The notes beneath the pieces were generated by a model. That model made no database searches and had not been told where the DNA came from. It was given only the letters and a program-made list of their open reading frames with translations. 64,000 nt of DNA from DASQPA01 sp963756455 (GTDB lineage: Bacteria > Acidobacteriota > Thermoanaerobaculia > Multivoradales > UBA5704). Position 1 is the first letter of the stretch, and each line of letters opens with the position of its first letter. Location of the stretch: NCBI GenBank assembly GCA_963756455.1, contig CAVWNC010000003.1, positions 1,674,001 to 1,738,000 on the forward strand, in the 5' to 3' direction. Shown here piece by piece: positions 33,881 to 42,672 of the stretch. A program made the translations under genes and the position numbers.

Positions 33881-34783
33881 ATGTGGGCATCTCTCCTCGC
33901 TACCGTTCTCCTGGCCCAGGCACCCGCCGCTCCGGCACCGAGCACTCCCCAGGCCACCCCCTCGCAACCGGCACCAGCGGCCACAACCGCCGCCGCTCCC
34001 GCTCCTCTTCCGCCGCGCGACGAGAGTCTGCCGCCCGGCGAGCTGCAGGCCAAGGCCGCGATGGAGAAATCGCCTCGCCATGGCGAATACGTCGACATCA
34101 AGCTCCCCTCGGGCGGCACGCCGATCCGCACCTGGATCGTCTACCCCGAGCGCAAGGACAAGGCTCCGGTCGTCCTCCTCATCCATGAGATCTTCGGCCT
34201 TTCCGACTGGATGCGGGGCGTCGCCGACCAGCTCGCGAAGGAGGGGTACATCGCCGTCGCCCCCGATCTCGTCTCCGGTTTCGGTCCGAACGGCGGCGGC
34301 TCCGACTCCGTGCCGAGCCGGGACGACGTCGTGAAGCTCGTCCGCATGCTGACCCCCGAGGAGGCTCTCAAGCGGCTCCAGGGCGTGCGCGACTACGCCA
34401 TCCATCTCCCCTCGGCCAACGGGCAGAGCGCGACGATCGGCTTCTGCTGGGGAGGCGGCCAGAGCTTCGCCTTCGCCGCCGCCCAGCCGGCCCTGAACGC
34501 CGCCGTCGTCTACTACGGCACGCCGCCGGAGCCCGCCGGCATGGCCCACATCCAGGCTCCCGTCCTCGGCCTCTATGGCAGCGACGACGCGCGGGTCGAC
34601 GCCACGATTCCTGAGGCCCAGGCCGAGATGAAGAAGCTCGGGAAGACCTACGAGCCCCACGTCTATGACGGCGCCGGCCATGGTTTCCTGCGCGCCCAGG
34701 AGGACAGGAACGGCGCCAACCTCAAGGCGACGCAGCAGGCCTGGCCGCGGACGTTGGCGTTCTTGCACGAACATCTGAAATGA
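33881..34783 (+). CDS. exported dienelactone hydrolase family protein
   Basis: A 300-residue alpha/beta hydrolase. A signal peptide (residues 1-13 or slightly longer) is followed by an Ala/Pro/Thr-rich linker (to about residue 50) and the hydrolase domain. The nucleophile elbow GFCWGGG near residue 189 contains Cys, as in dienelactone hydrolases; a later YGSDDARVD supplies the Asp and DGAGHGFLR the His. LIHEIFGLSDWMRGVAD is the oxyanion region. It acts outside the cytoplasm on an unknown ester or lactone. ATG 33881 follows GGAGGTTAAAAG. It diverges from the lipoprotein gene to its left. Confidence 0.92.
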   Translation: MWASLLATVLLAQAPAAPAPSTPQATPSQPAPAATTAAAPAPLPPRDESLPPGELQAKAAMEKSPRHGEYVDIKLPSGGTPIRTWIVYPERKDKAPVVLLIHEIFGLSDWMRGVADQLAKEGYIAVAPDLVSGFGPNGGGSDSVPSRDDVVKLVRMLTPEEALKRLQGVRDYAIHLPSANGQSATIGFCWGGGQSFAFAAAQPALNAAVVYYGTPPEPAGMAHIQAPVLGLYGSDDARVDATIPEAQAEMKKLGKTYEPHVYDGAGHGFLRAQEDRNGANLKATQQAWPRTLAFLHEHLK

Positions 34784-34969
34784 GGCACGAAAGCCTCCCA
34801 GGATTCACCGGCGGCGCCCGGGAAGATCCCGGCAGCGTTACTGTGCTCGTAGTCATCCGGGACGTTGAACGCACCGGCGCGGAGACCGAAGGGGCGCGGA
34901 CCAGGCTCGGTCGCGGGGATGGATCGCAGCTCGGCGGCCTATGCTACAGGCGAGACAAAGGAGAAGATC

Positions 34970-35383
34970 ATGGTTAACGCAAGTCCTCGCAGGCGGTTCC
35001 TTCTGGCCGCTGTGGTCTTCGGGTTCTTCTGTAGCTGGAGCGGGGGTTCAAAGGTAGCCGCAGCGGGTTCTTCGCCTGCCATCCTCTCGTCGAGCAGCAG
35101 CGACGTCAGTGAAGCTGTGCACTACACCCGGATCGGCACGTGCTGCGGATTCAAAACGCCCAACTCACCTTTCGGGGGAGAGGGGCTCCTTGAGGTCTAC
35201 GAGGTTACCTATGAGGGTGGCACTCAACCTCTCCGGCTCTATTTCAACTGGTACGATTCGGAGGAGCCTTCTCATCCCCGTCGGTCTTTCCGCACACGAG
35301 TAATCGCCAGCCCATCCGAGGCTCGCGCCCACGCCGGGCGGCTCACTTCACCCGCACCGGCGCCAGCCAGTGATAGGGGATGA
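34970..35383 (+). CDS. small exported hypothetical protein, C-terminus doubtful
   Basis: A 137-residue product with a strong signal peptide (PRRRFLLAAVVFGFFCSW) starting at ATG 34970 behind AAAGGAGAAG. The mature part contains YTRIGTCCGFKTPNSPFGG and LEVYEVTYEGGTQPLRLYFNWYDSEEP and is probably a small beta-rich secreted protein. I recognise no family. The last 30-odd residues are Arg/Ala/Pro-rich and overlap the 3' end of the convergent gene by 41 bases; in the next frame the sequence after EEP would read LLIPVGLSAHE and stop at 35303, a more natural ending. A one-base indel near 35275 is therefore possible. Confidence 0.6.
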   Translation: MVNASPRRRFLLAAVVFGFFCSWSGGSKVAAAGSSPAILSSSSSDVSEAVHYTRIGTCCGFKTPNSPFGGEGLLEVYEVTYEGGTQPLRLYFNWYDSEEPSHPRRSFRTRVIASPSEARAHAGRLTSPAPAPASDRG

Positions 35384-36044
35384 CGCTCGCCACCCGGAAG
35401 GCGCATTCGAGCCGGGCGGACTCGAAAAAGTCGGTTGTGAAGCCGGCGAGCGGCAGCGGCTCTAGCGGCCAGTCGGGACGGAGGATGCGGGTCTTCCACA
35501 CGCCGCCTTCGGGGTCGACCGCGTAGGCGCGGTCGATGGCGCCGACGACGGCGCGCGCCTCGGCCCAGCCGCGGAAGAGCCCCGGCGTCGGCGCCTCCGC
35601 TCCGAGCACGGCCTTTCTGTAGGAGAGCCGGTGGCCGCTCTCGCGTACGGCGAGGCCGCGGGGGTCCACCTCCAACTCGGCCGGGGTCAGCCGGTAGTGG
35701 GTGAGGAGGTTGCCGGCGTGGGCGAGGAACGCGCGGTCGGTGAACGAGCGGACGAAGAAGACGCCCCGCCCTACGCCTTCCGGATCGAGCTCGCGGTCGT
35801 CTAAGAGCAGCCGGAAGGCGACGTGCCGGTAGGAGAAGCTGACGAGCCCGGGAAGGAAAGCCGGGCGCATCCGGCGCAGCTGGACGTTGACGAGCGACAC
35901 CAAGGCGCGGCCGGCGATGCGGCGCGGCACGAGGGGAGCGGGGAGCGCGCGTGCCGCCTCCTCGAAGTCGAGGCTGAACTGCACGAGCTCGACGTCGTGG
36001 AGCTCGCCGCGGTAGCCGAGGGGAAGGGTTTTCAGCCAGCGCAT
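35343..36044 (-). CDS. DUF2071 family protein
   Basis: A 233-residue protein of the DUF2071/YqjF-like family (acetoacetate-decarboxylase-like fold): LVSFSYRHVAFRLLLDDRELDPEGVGRGVFFVRSF (in two segments), THYRLTPAELEVD and the C-terminal VASVIPYHWLAPVRVK are recognisable. Function unknown. It starts at ATG 36044 (MRWLKTLPL) and is the third gene of a minus-strand operon with a GbsR-type regulator and a DUF393 membrane protein. Overlaps the convergent small gene by 41 bases. Confidence 0.82.
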   Translation of the reverse strand: MRWLKTLPLGYRGELHDVELVQFSLDFEEAARALPAPLVPRRIAGRALVSLVNVQLRRMRPAFLPGLVSFSYRHVAFRLLLDDRELDPEGVGRGVFFVRSFTDRAFLAHAGNLLTHYRLTPAELEVDPRGLAVRESGHRLSYRKAVLGAEAPTPGLFRGWAEARAVVGAIDRAYAVDPEGGVWKTRILRPDWPLEPLPLAGFTTDFFESARLECAFRVASVIPYHWLAPVRVK

Positions 36045-36067
36045 CGCCGCCTCAAGACCTCTTAAAG

Positions 36068-36943
36068 TCAGTGCCCGAAGAAGAACCAGACCGAGGCCGT
36101 CGCCCCGGCCCACAGGGAGGCCGCCCAGCCGGCGAGCCAGGAGCGGGAGAGGCCGAGGAAACGGAGCCGCCGGTCGAGGTCGCGGAGCATGAGAAGGAAG
36201 CTCGCGGTGACCGAGAGGCCGAAGACGACGGCGAGGACGGTTCCCGAGAGGACGAGCGAGAGGAGCATCGCGGGGACGAGGACGAGAAGGCCGCGGATCA
36301 TCACCATGCCGAGATGCCCGGCGAAGCGCAGGCGCAGGTCTCGGGGCAGGCCCAGGGCGGTGAAGAGGGCGAGGAGGAGGAGCACCCAGCCCGAGCCGGC
36401 GGCGATCACCATCTGGAGGGCTCCCCGACGGGGGCTCTCGATTCCCTCGATCCCGGTGCCGGCAGCGACCGCCGCGCCAAAGAGAGCGGTCAAAATGAGA
36501 GCGAGGCCGAGGAGGAGGGCGATCAGGGCGAGCTGGTAGCCGGGGCGATCGTCGGGATCGCAGGCGCAGCGGAAACCCGCCGGCCGTGCGAGGGGAGGCG
36601 CCAGGATGCGGCGGTTGAAGGAAAACAGCCGGTAGAGGACGGTCAGGGGACCGCGGAAGAGCGGCCGGTCGAGGAGGCGGGCGAGCGGCGCGAGGATCGG
36701 GGAGGCGGTTCCGCGGAGGAGCCAGAGAAGGCCGGGGACGCCGCTCCGGATCTCCCCGGAGGCTGGAGCGAGGACGGCCATCTCGTTGCGGATCCCGGCG
36801 GCGTCGAGCCGGTCGGCGGTCTCGGCGGAGAAATCCTGGAGCGGCTGGCGGATCTCCCCGGGCAGAAAGCGGAGGGCGAAGGCGCTCATGCGGTCGCAGA
36901 GCGGGCAGTCGCCGTCGTAGACGAGGATTTTGCCGGAGCTCAT
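36068..36943 (-). CDS. DUF393 (DCC1-like) thiol-disulfide protein with membrane domain
   Basis: A 291-residue fusion-like protein. The first 125 residues form a DUF393/DCC1 thioredoxin-like domain beginning KILVYDGDCPLCDR, with the CxxC-type CPLC redox pair near residue 15, and ending near FNRRILAPPL. The remaining 165 residues hold about five hydrophobic helices, so the protein is membrane-embedded. DUF393 domains are often linked to thiol exchange. The gene overlaps the regulator gene by four bases and is followed after 23 bases by the DUF2071 gene. The extra membrane domain is not typical of stand-alone DUF393 proteins. Confidence 0.87.
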   Translation of the reverse strand: MSSGKILVYDGDCPLCDRMSAFALRFLPGEIRQPLQDFSAETADRLDAAGIRNEMAVLAPASGEIRSGVPGLLWLLRGTASPILAPLARLLDRPLFRGPLTVLYRLFSFNRRILAPPLARPAGFRCACDPDDRPGYQLALIALLLGLALILTALFGAAVAAGTGIEGIESPRRGALQMVIAAGSGWVLLLLALFTALGLPRDLRLRFAGHLGMVMIRGLLVLVPAMLLSLVLSGTVLAVVFGLSVTASFLLMLRDLDRRLRFLGLSRSWLAGWAASLWAGATASVWFFFGH

Positions 36944-37479
36944 GTCGGGTTTCCCTTGCGGGCGGCGCTCTTCTGGAGGAGCGTGAGGAAGGGACGGAAG
37001 AAGGCGCTCTGGTCGAGCCGCAGGACGAGATCGAGGAGGGCGGTGGCGCGGGAGCCCAGAGCCGCGAAGCCTTGAAGCAGCGCGCGGAATTCGGCCACCT
37101 CGGCAGGTGGGCCGCTCGCCGGGTCGATGTCCTGGGTCGTCTCCAGCACCTTCATGAGCGGATCGAGCTCCCGCCGCCGCCTCTGCACGGCGATGGCGCG
37201 GGAGATCGCCCAGACGTCTTTTTCGGCGGTGAAGAACTCCCGCCGCACCCCGGGGCGCAGCTCGCGGGTCACCAGGTTCCAGTCGACCAGGGCGCGGAGG
37301 TTGGTGCTGGCGTTGCCGCGCGAGATCTGCAGGCGGGCCATGATCTCGTCCGTGTCGAGCGGCTCCGGGGAGCTCAAGAGGAGGGCGTGGATCTGCGCCA
37401 TGGTGCGGTTGATCCCCCACTCCGCCCCCAGGGTGCCCCAGGCCTGGATGAAGGTCTTTCTGGCGTCGTTAAGATTCAT
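36940..37479 (-). CDS. GbsR/MarR family transcriptional regulator
   Basis: A 179-residue winged-helix regulator of the GbsR group: WGTLGAEWGINRTMAQIHALL, then LDTDEIMARLQISRGNASTNLRALVDWNLV (recognition helix) and RREFFTAEKDVWAISRAI. Relatives regulate osmoprotectant or membrane-stress genes. It starts at ATG 37479 and overlaps the DUF393 gene by four bases, so it heads and very likely autoregulates this three-gene operon. A candidate operator palindrome lies 24 bases upstream of its start. Confidence 0.9.
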   Translation of the reverse strand: MNLNDARKTFIQAWGTLGAEWGINRTMAQIHALLLSSPEPLDTDEIMARLQISRGNASTNLRALVDWNLVTRELRPGVRREFFTAEKDVWAISRAIAVQRRRRELDPLMKVLETTQDIDPASGPPAEVAEFRALLQGFAALGSRATALLDLVLRLDQSAFFRPFLTLLQKSAARKGNPT

Positions 37480-37502
37480 GATGGGAGCTTCACGTTCTGA
37501 AT

Positions 37503-37520
37503 TTTCTGTCTGAACTGAAA
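37503..37520. promoter_or_regulatory. candidate operator palindrome upstream of the GbsR-type gene
   Basis: TTTCTGTCTGAACTGAAA is an imperfect 18-base palindrome (TTTCwGT, four-base spacer, ACwGAAA; 6 of 7 arm positions match) in a locally AT-rich stretch between two divergent genes. Its position fits autoregulation by the GbsR-type regulator, which is inference. Confidence 0.4.
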
Positions 37521-37603
37521 GTACAAGAAGAAAGTCGGCCCGTCAAGTGCGCTATCCTTGGGGCCTCCGCCGGTGACCTTTCCGGCCTTTTTGGAGGAGT
37601 CCC

Positions 37604-38602
37604 ATGAAACTCGTTCGTCCTACGCTTTCCACAGCGTTCTTCCTATTCGCCGCCGCGGGGATCGTCGGCGCTTCCGGGGCCGCCGCGGCCACGGACGCTC
37701 CCAAGGCAGCTTCTCCCACCGCTCCGGCCGCCGCTCCCACCCCGGCGGCGGCTCCCGCTCCGGCGCCTGCCCAGAGCTACGACGAGGAGATCGCGGCCTG
37801 GCACCGCGATCGGATCGCGGGCCTGAAACGGGAGGGCGGCTGGCTCAGCCTGGTGGGGCTCTTCTGGCTGGACGAGGGGCAGAACCGTTTCGGCAGCGGC
37901 GCCTCGAACAAGGTGATCTTCCCCGAGGGGAGCGCCCCGGTCCTCGCCGGCACCTTCGAGCGTCACGGCAAGAGCGTCAGGGTCCACGCCGCCCCCGGGG
38001 TCGCCCTCACCCAGGACGGCAAGCCGGTCACCGATCTCGACCTGACGAGCGGTCCTCCGGACAGCCGGCCGATCGAGCTGGCGCTCGGCACGCTCCGTTT
38101 CTTCATCATCCAGCGCGGCGATCGGGTGGGAGTGCGGGTGAAGGATCTCAAGAACCCGGCGCTCGCCACCTTCAAGGACGTCGACACCTACCCGGCCCAG
38201 CCGGCCTGGCGGGTCGCCGCCCACTTCGAGCCCTACGATCCGCCGAAGCAGGTGGCGATCCCCAACATCCTCGGCCAGGTCGAGAATTCACCTTCCCCCG
38301 GGGCGGTGGTCTTCGAGCGCGACGGCCGGACCTACCGGCTGGACGCCCTGCCGGGCGGCGACGACGGTTCGCTCTTCCTCATCTTCGGCGACGAGACCAA
38401 CCACAAGGAGACCTACGGCGGCGGGCGCTTCCTCGATACCGGGGCACCCAAGGACGGCAAGGTGGTGGTCGACTTCAACGAGGCCTACAACCCCCCCTGC
38501 GCCTTCACCGCCTTCGCCACCTGCCCGCTGCCGCCGAAGCAGAACAAGCTCGCCCTCAAGGTGGAAGCCGGGGAGAAGAAGTACGGTGAGGGCCACCCCT
38601 AG
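37604..38602 (+). CDS. exported DUF1684 family protein
   Basis: A 332-residue protein with a signal peptide (to about residue 28, AAAA), an Ala/Pro-rich linker and a DUF1684 domain from about residue 58. Typical elements are YDEEIAAWHRDRIAGLKREGGWLSLVGLFWL, the polar GSGASNKVIFPEGSAP, FIIQRGDRVGVRVKD, and the C-terminal DETNHKETYGGGRFLD and FNEAYNPPCAFTAFATCPLPP, split here for length. DUF1684 proteins are widespread in acidobacteria and actinobacteria and have no established function. ATG 37604 follows GGAGGAG. It diverges from the regulator operon. Confidence 0.93.
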   Translation: MKLVRPTLSTAFFLFAAAGIVGASGAAAATDAPKAASPTAPAAAPTPAAAPAPAPAQSYDEEIAAWHRDRIAGLKREGGWLSLVGLFWLDEGQNRFGSGASNKVIFPEGSAPVLAGTFERHGKSVRVHAAPGVALTQDGKPVTDLDLTSGPPDSRPIELALGTLRFFIIQRGDRVGVRVKDLKNPALATFKDVDTYPAQPAWRVAAHFEPYDPPKQVAIPNILGQVENSPSPGAVVFERDGRTYRLDALPGGDDGSLFLIFGDETNHKETYGGGRFLDTGAPKDGKVVVDFNEAYNPPCAFTAFATCPLPPKQNKLALKVEAGEKKYGEGHP

Positions 38603-38611
38603 GAGGAGCTT

Positions 38612-39412
38612 TTACCGGGAGGCGCTCCCGCCGCTCTGGCGGAGGATGGGGTAGGGGTCGAGCGCCGTCCCCTGCCACCAGTGCTTCTCCGGGGTGAGCC
38701 GCATGATGGCGAAGTGGAGGTGCGGGGTGTTGGCGGGAGCGTCGCCGGAGGTGCCGACGTAGCCCAGAACCTGCCCGCGGCGTACCGAGTCGCCTTCCTT
38801 CAGGCCGTCGGCGTAGCGCTCCAGGTGGGCATAGTAGTAGATGTAGGTCGTCGTGGGATCGAATTGATAGACCGTGATCCCTCCCTGTTTGCTCAGGAAG
38901 AGCTTGATGATCTTGCCGTCCTCGACCGCCAGGATGGGGGTGTTGCGCGGCGCCAGGATGTCGAGCGCCTCGTGCTGCCGGGCACCCCCGCCGCGGGCGT
39001 CGACGAAGGTGTCCTCCAAAGCCTCCGGACGCACCCCCTGGACGGGGAGGAGGAGTTGGCGCCGCGTCAGGTCGGCGGTCTCGGCGCTGTCCGGCTGCCG
39101 GGCGGGTCCCGCCGCCGGCGCCGGTACCGCCGGCACTGCCGGAGCCGCCGCGGGCGGTGCGGCGGGTGACGCGGCGGGCGGATTGGAGGGGATCGGCGCC
39201 GCTGGAGCGGGACCTGGAACCGGCGCCGCCGGGGCGGGGTAGGAGACCGACGGCGGTGGCACCTGCTGCGGCGGCGGTGGCACGGTGGCCGGCGGCTCGC
39301 CGTGCCAGCGGGCGCCGTAGGCCCAGACGACGAGCAGCACGGTCGCGGCGCCGAGCACGAAGCCGCCGAAGACGGCGAGGCCGATCGGGCGTTCCCCGGG
39401 CTTTCTACTCAT
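38612..39412 (-). CDS. M23 family metallopeptidase
   Basis: A 266-residue membrane-anchored LytM/M23 peptidase: short cytoplasmic start, one membrane helix (about residues 11-30), a long Pro/Ala-rich periplasmic linker (35-105) and the peptidase domain. Zinc ligands are visible in HEALDILAP (His and Asp) and TPHLHFAI. Such enzymes cut peptide bridges in peptidoglycan or activate amidases. It overlaps the preceding L,D-transpeptidase gene by eight bases, so the two make a cell-wall remodelling pair. Confidence 0.92.
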   Translation of the reverse strand: MSRKPGERPIGLAVFGGFVLGAATVLLVVWAYGARWHGEPPATVPPPPQQVPPPSVSYPAPAAPVPGPAPAAPIPSNPPAASPAAPPAAAPAVPAVPAPAAGPARQPDSAETADLTRRQLLLPVQGVRPEALEDTFVDARGGGARQHEALDILAPRNTPILAVEDGKIIKLFLSKQGGITVYQFDPTTTYIYYYAHLERYADGLKEGDSVRRGQVLGYVGTSGDAPANTPHLHFAIMRLTPEKHWWQGTALDPYPILRQSGGSASR

Positions 39413-40604
39413 GGAAGATGACGGGGGTGCCCGGCTTGACCAGGTTGGCGACCGTCAGGGCGTCCCAGTTGGTGAGGCGCACGCAGCCGTGGGAGGTGGT
39501 CTTGCCGATCATCTCGGGCTCGGGGGTGCCGTGGATCCCGTAGTGCTCCTTGTTGAGATCGATCCACACCACGCCCACCGGATTGTTGGGGCCGGCCGGG
39601 ATCGTCGCCTTCGCATTCTCCGGCTTGGCGTCCCAGAAGAGCTTCGGGTTGTAGTGGAAGACCGGGTGGTGGGCGACGCCGTTGACCTTCCATTCGCCGA
39701 TCGGCAGCGGATCGTGCTCGCTCCCCGCCGTCACCGGGGCGAAGAAGAGGATGTCGTCGCCGCGCTCGACGGTGAGGGTCCAGTCCTTCTTGGAGACCAC
39801 GATGCGCACGTCCGGAAATTTCTGCTGGGCGCCGCCCGTGGCCTCGACGACCGGCCGGGCGTTGGGCACCCGGACGATCTGGCCGGGGACGTTCCAGGGA
39901 GCGCCGGGATTGAGCTTCTGGAGGAGGATCTCGGTCGTATGGAACTTCTCCGAGAAGAGCTCCAGGGGAGAGGTGTAGGCGAGGGAGGGGAGCTTGGCCT
40001 TGGCCTCCATGTCCGCGGGGATCTGGGGGATGAACGGCCCGGCCAGATCCTCCGGGGTGATCGTGTAGTAGGCCAGGGTCTGCTGGCCGCCAGCCGCCAG
40101 GAGGTTCTGCCAGGTGACGGTGTCGATCTGGCCAGTGACCGGCAGGTCGTGCGCCGCCTGGAAAGCCGCCAGGGCCTTCTTCGTGTTGCTGCCGCCCTTG
40201 CCGTCGATCACCCCGGGAGAGAAGCTCACCCGGTCGAGCAGAACCTGCACGTCGAGCATCGATTTCGGCGACGGCTGTGGGAGCGGCGGGAGCTGCGGAG
40301 CGGTCGGCTGCGCCGGGACGCCGGGCTGAGCGGGCGGCACCGGCTGACCGGGAACTCCCGGCTGCGGCGCTGGCGATGTTGGCGATGTTGGCGCCACGGG
40401 AGCGCCCGGGGCGCCGGGCTGCTGTTGAGGTGCTGGCTGTAGAGCGGGCTGCGGCGCGGGCTGGACAGCCGGTGGCGCCGGAGCGGGAACGGGAGGCTGG
40501 GCGGGCCGCGCCTGGGGCGCGGCGACGGCCACAGTCGCCACGGTGGCAAGCCCGAGCGGCGCTAGGCCAAGCGCCAGCACGAGCGGGAAGATGCGTCGGG
40601 TCAT
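39405..40604 (-). CDS. L,D-transpeptidase (YkuD) with peptidoglycan-binding domain
   Basis: A 399-residue exported cell-wall enzyme. After a signal peptide and a Pro/Ala-rich linker (about residues 30-110) comes a PG-binding-1 domain (VQVLLDRVSFSPGVIDGK, AFQAAHDLPVTGQID) and then the YkuD domain from about residue 270. The catalytic signature is HGTPEPEMIGKTTSHGCVR with Cys as nucleophile. It makes 3-3 cross-links or attaches proteins to peptidoglycan, consistent with the meso-DAP murE of this genome. A duplicated 9-base unit in the linker encodes TSPTSP. Start ATG 40604. Confidence 0.93.
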   Translation of the reverse strand: MTRRIFPLVLALGLAPLGLATVATVAVAAPQARPAQPPVPAPAPPAVQPAPQPALQPAPQQQPGAPGAPVAPTSPTSPAPQPGVPGQPVPPAQPGVPAQPTAPQLPPLPQPSPKSMLDVQVLLDRVSFSPGVIDGKGGSNTKKALAAFQAAHDLPVTGQIDTVTWQNLLAAGGQQTLAYYTITPEDLAGPFIPQIPADMEAKAKLPSLAYTSPLELFSEKFHTTEILLQKLNPGAPWNVPGQIVRVPNARPVVEATGGAQQKFPDVRIVVSKKDWTLTVERGDDILFFAPVTAGSEHDPLPIGEWKVNGVAHHPVFHYNPKLFWDAKPENAKATIPAGPNNPVGVVWIDLNKEHYGIHGTPEPEMIGKTTSHGCVRLTNWDALTVANLVKPGTPVIFHE

Positions 40605-40700
40605 GTTCGGGTCTCCTGCCCGCCTGCTACGGGCTTCTGCCCGGCTTTATGCAACGGCCGAGCCATGAAGACCCGTCCAGGAGAGTACAATCGACGTATA

Positions 40701-40718
40701 TCTATTCATCGGAATAGA
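40701..40718. promoter_or_regulatory. AT-rich palindrome between divergent genes
   Basis: TCTATTCATCGGAATAGA has perfect 7-base arms around ATCG, in the intergenic region between the L,D-transpeptidase gene and the AI-2E-family gene, 26 bases before the latter's start. A TACAAT box at 40686-40691 lies beside it. In so GC-rich a sequence an AT-rich perfect palindrome is a likely regulator site; the regulator is unknown. Confidence 0.4.
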
Positions 40719-40744
40719 ACGATACCGAGAGGCCGCCAGGGATC

Positions 40745-41923
40745 ATGACCCGAGACAAGCTCCTCAGCCGCTCCTTTTTCGTCGTCTTCCTGCTCGCGAC
40801 GACCCTGCTCTTTTTCGGCATGGTGCGGCTCTTCCTCGTGCCGGTTCTCCTGGCGGCGGTCTTCTGTACTCTCTTTTTCCCGCTCTACGAGCGGCTCTCG
40901 GGCTGGCTCGGCGGCCGCCGCGGCTTCGCCTCGCTCCTCTGCTGCCTGCTCCTCCTCCTCGGTCTCATCCTGCCGCTCTATGTCGTGGCCCACCTCGTGG
41001 CCCAGGAGGCGGTCGAGTTCTACGGCATGGCGGCGCGGCAGATCCACACCGTGCTCTCGGAGGGGGACGCCGGTCCCCTGGGGCAGCTGCGGCATTCGAG
41101 CTTCTTTCACGACCTCCGCCTGGACGAGGTGGACTGGAAGACGACGGGGCGGGAGGTCGCCTCGACCGCGGGCGCCGTGGTCGCGGCGCTCTTGAACGCC
41201 ACCTCGCGCGGCACCCTCCAGGCGATCGCCCTCCTCTTCATCACCCTCTTTACGATGTTCTACTTCTTCCGCGACGGCAAATCTCTCATCGCCCGGCTCA
41301 AGTACCTGATGCCGATGGAGGAGAAATACGAGGATGCGATCATCTCGCGCTTCTCGGCGGTCGCCCGGGCGACCATCCGCGGGACGCTCGTCATCGCCCT
41401 CCTCCAGGGGACGGTCGCCTTCGTCATCCTCTGGCTTTTCGGGGTCGCCTCGCCGGTCCTCTGGGCGGTGGTCGCCGGCACCCTCGCCGTCATCCCGCTC
41501 TTCGGCGCCTGGGTCGTGCTCTACCCGGCCGCCCTCGTGCAGGTTCTCTCCGGCCATCCCTGGCTGGGGCTCGGTCTCGCACTCTCCGCCCTCTCGGTCG
41601 TCGCCTCGATCGACGTGCTGCGCCCGCGCCTCGTCGGACAGAGAAGCGGCATGCACGACCTCATGGTCTTCTTCTCGACCCTGGGTGGGCTCTCGATGTT
41701 CGGCGCCATGGGCTTCATCGCCGGGCCGGTGATCGCGGCGCTCTTCCTGGCGGTGGTCGACATCTACAGCAGCGAGTTCAAGGCGGAGCTCGAGCGGCTC
41801 GGGCCGCCCGATCCCATCGCGGCCGAAGCTCCCGTGACGCCGGAGATGCCGGAGACGCCCGGAGGGGGGGACGCGCCTTCCTGGTCGGGCCTGGCGGAGC
41901 GCGCCGAGCCCCCCGCCGTCTAG
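40745..41923 (+). CDS. AI-2E (TerC/PerM) family transporter
   Basis: A 392-residue polytopic inner-membrane protein of the AI-2E family, with about eight helices in the usual layout: two pairs at the N-terminus (LLFFGMVRLFLVPVLLAAVF, LLCCLLLLLGLILPLYVVAH), a soluble segment around residues 90-150, and four or more helices to about residue 345 with GTVAFVILWLFGV, AVIPLFGAWVVLYPAAL and GPVIAALFLAVVDIY. Family members have been proposed to export autoinducer-2 or to act as Na+/H+ antiporters; substrate is not evident. The tail is Pro/Glu-rich. It ends in a four-base overlap with the convergent HAD gene. Confidence 0.92.
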   Translation: MTRDKLLSRSFFVVFLLATTLLFFGMVRLFLVPVLLAAVFCTLFFPLYERLSGWLGGRRGFASLLCCLLLLLGLILPLYVVAHLVAQEAVEFYGMAARQIHTVLSEGDAGPLGQLRHSSFFHDLRLDEVDWKTTGREVASTAGAVVAALLNATSRGTLQAIALLFITLFTMFYFFRDGKSLIARLKYLMPMEEKYEDAIISRFSAVARATIRGTLVIALLQGTVAFVILWLFGVASPVLWAVVAGTLAVIPLFGAWVVLYPAALVQVLSGHPWLGLGLALSALSVVASIDVLRPRLVGQRSGMHDLMVFFSTLGGLSMFGAMGFIAGPVIAALFLAVVDIYSSEFKAELERLGPPDPIAAEAPVTPEMPETPGGGDAPSWSGLAERAEPPAV

Positions 41924-42606
41924 TCCGCGAAGAGCGCCACCACGTCGGGAGCGGCGAGGAGGTCGGGGATCACCCAGTCGGCCCCGGCCGCTTCGAGCTT
42001 CGCCGCCGGGGTGCGCCCGGTCGCCACGGCGAGGACCGGGATGCCGTGGGCGTGACCGCAGGCGATGTCGTTCAGGCTGTCCCCCACGATCAGGGTCTCC
42101 TCCGGGCGGAAGCGGCGGCCGGTCGCCTGATAGGCGCGCTCCAGGGCGACCGGCGGCAGCTCGTCGCGCTCGGTGCCGTCGCAGCCGTAGGCGCCGAAGG
42201 GGAAGAAGGGATTGAGATCGAAGTGGGAGAGCTTGATCCGCGCCCCCCGCTCCCAATTGCCGGTCAGGAGGGCGAGGACGACGTCGGGGCGCCGTGCGAG
42301 CCGGGTGAGGGTCTCGGGGAGCCCCGGCAGGAGGCGGATCCCGTTGCGATCGAGGGCCTCGTCCAGGCGGCCGAGGTAGCTCGCCTTGAAGCTCGGCAGC
42401 CCTGCCAGCACCGTCTCGCGAGGAATCCCGGCGGCGGTCAGCGCCTCCAGGGCGATCCCGGGATCGGTCTTGCCGGCGAAGTCGACCGCCTGGAGATGCC
42501 CGGAGGTGCCGAAGGTCGCCTCCATGGCGGCCTCGAACAGCGGTCGGACCTGGGGGCCGCAGTCGAGCAGGGTGCCGTCGATGTCGAAGAGAATGAGGGT
42601 GCTCAT
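41920..42606 (-). CDS. HAD-superfamily phosphatase
   Basis: A 228-residue haloacid-dehalogenase phosphatase. Motif I is LFDIDGTLLDCG at residues 6-17 with the nucleophile Asp, motif II LALLTGNWERG near residue 112, the Lys-equivalent in RIKLSHFDL, and motif IV VGDSLNDIACG near residue 170. A helical cap lies between motifs I and II. The overall type is phosphoglycolate-phosphatase-like; the substrate is not certain. Start ATG 42606, with the divergent class V aminotransferase gene 66 bases to the right. Confidence 0.9.
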   Translation of the reverse strand: MSTLILFDIDGTLLDCGPQVRPLFEAAMEATFGTSGHLQAVDFAGKTDPGIALEALTAAGIPRETVLAGLPSFKASYLGRLDEALDRNGIRLLPGLPETLTRLARRPDVVLALLTGNWERGARIKLSHFDLNPFFPFGAYGCDGTERDELPPVALERAYQATGRRFRPEETLIVGDSLNDIACGHAHGIPVLAVATGRTPAAKLEAAGADWVIPDLLAAPDVVALFAD

Positions 42607-42672
42607 GGGATCTCTCGGAGTCGGCCGCTATACTACGCCTCTCGCCAACTCCCCTGGGGGATCTTCGTTCTC

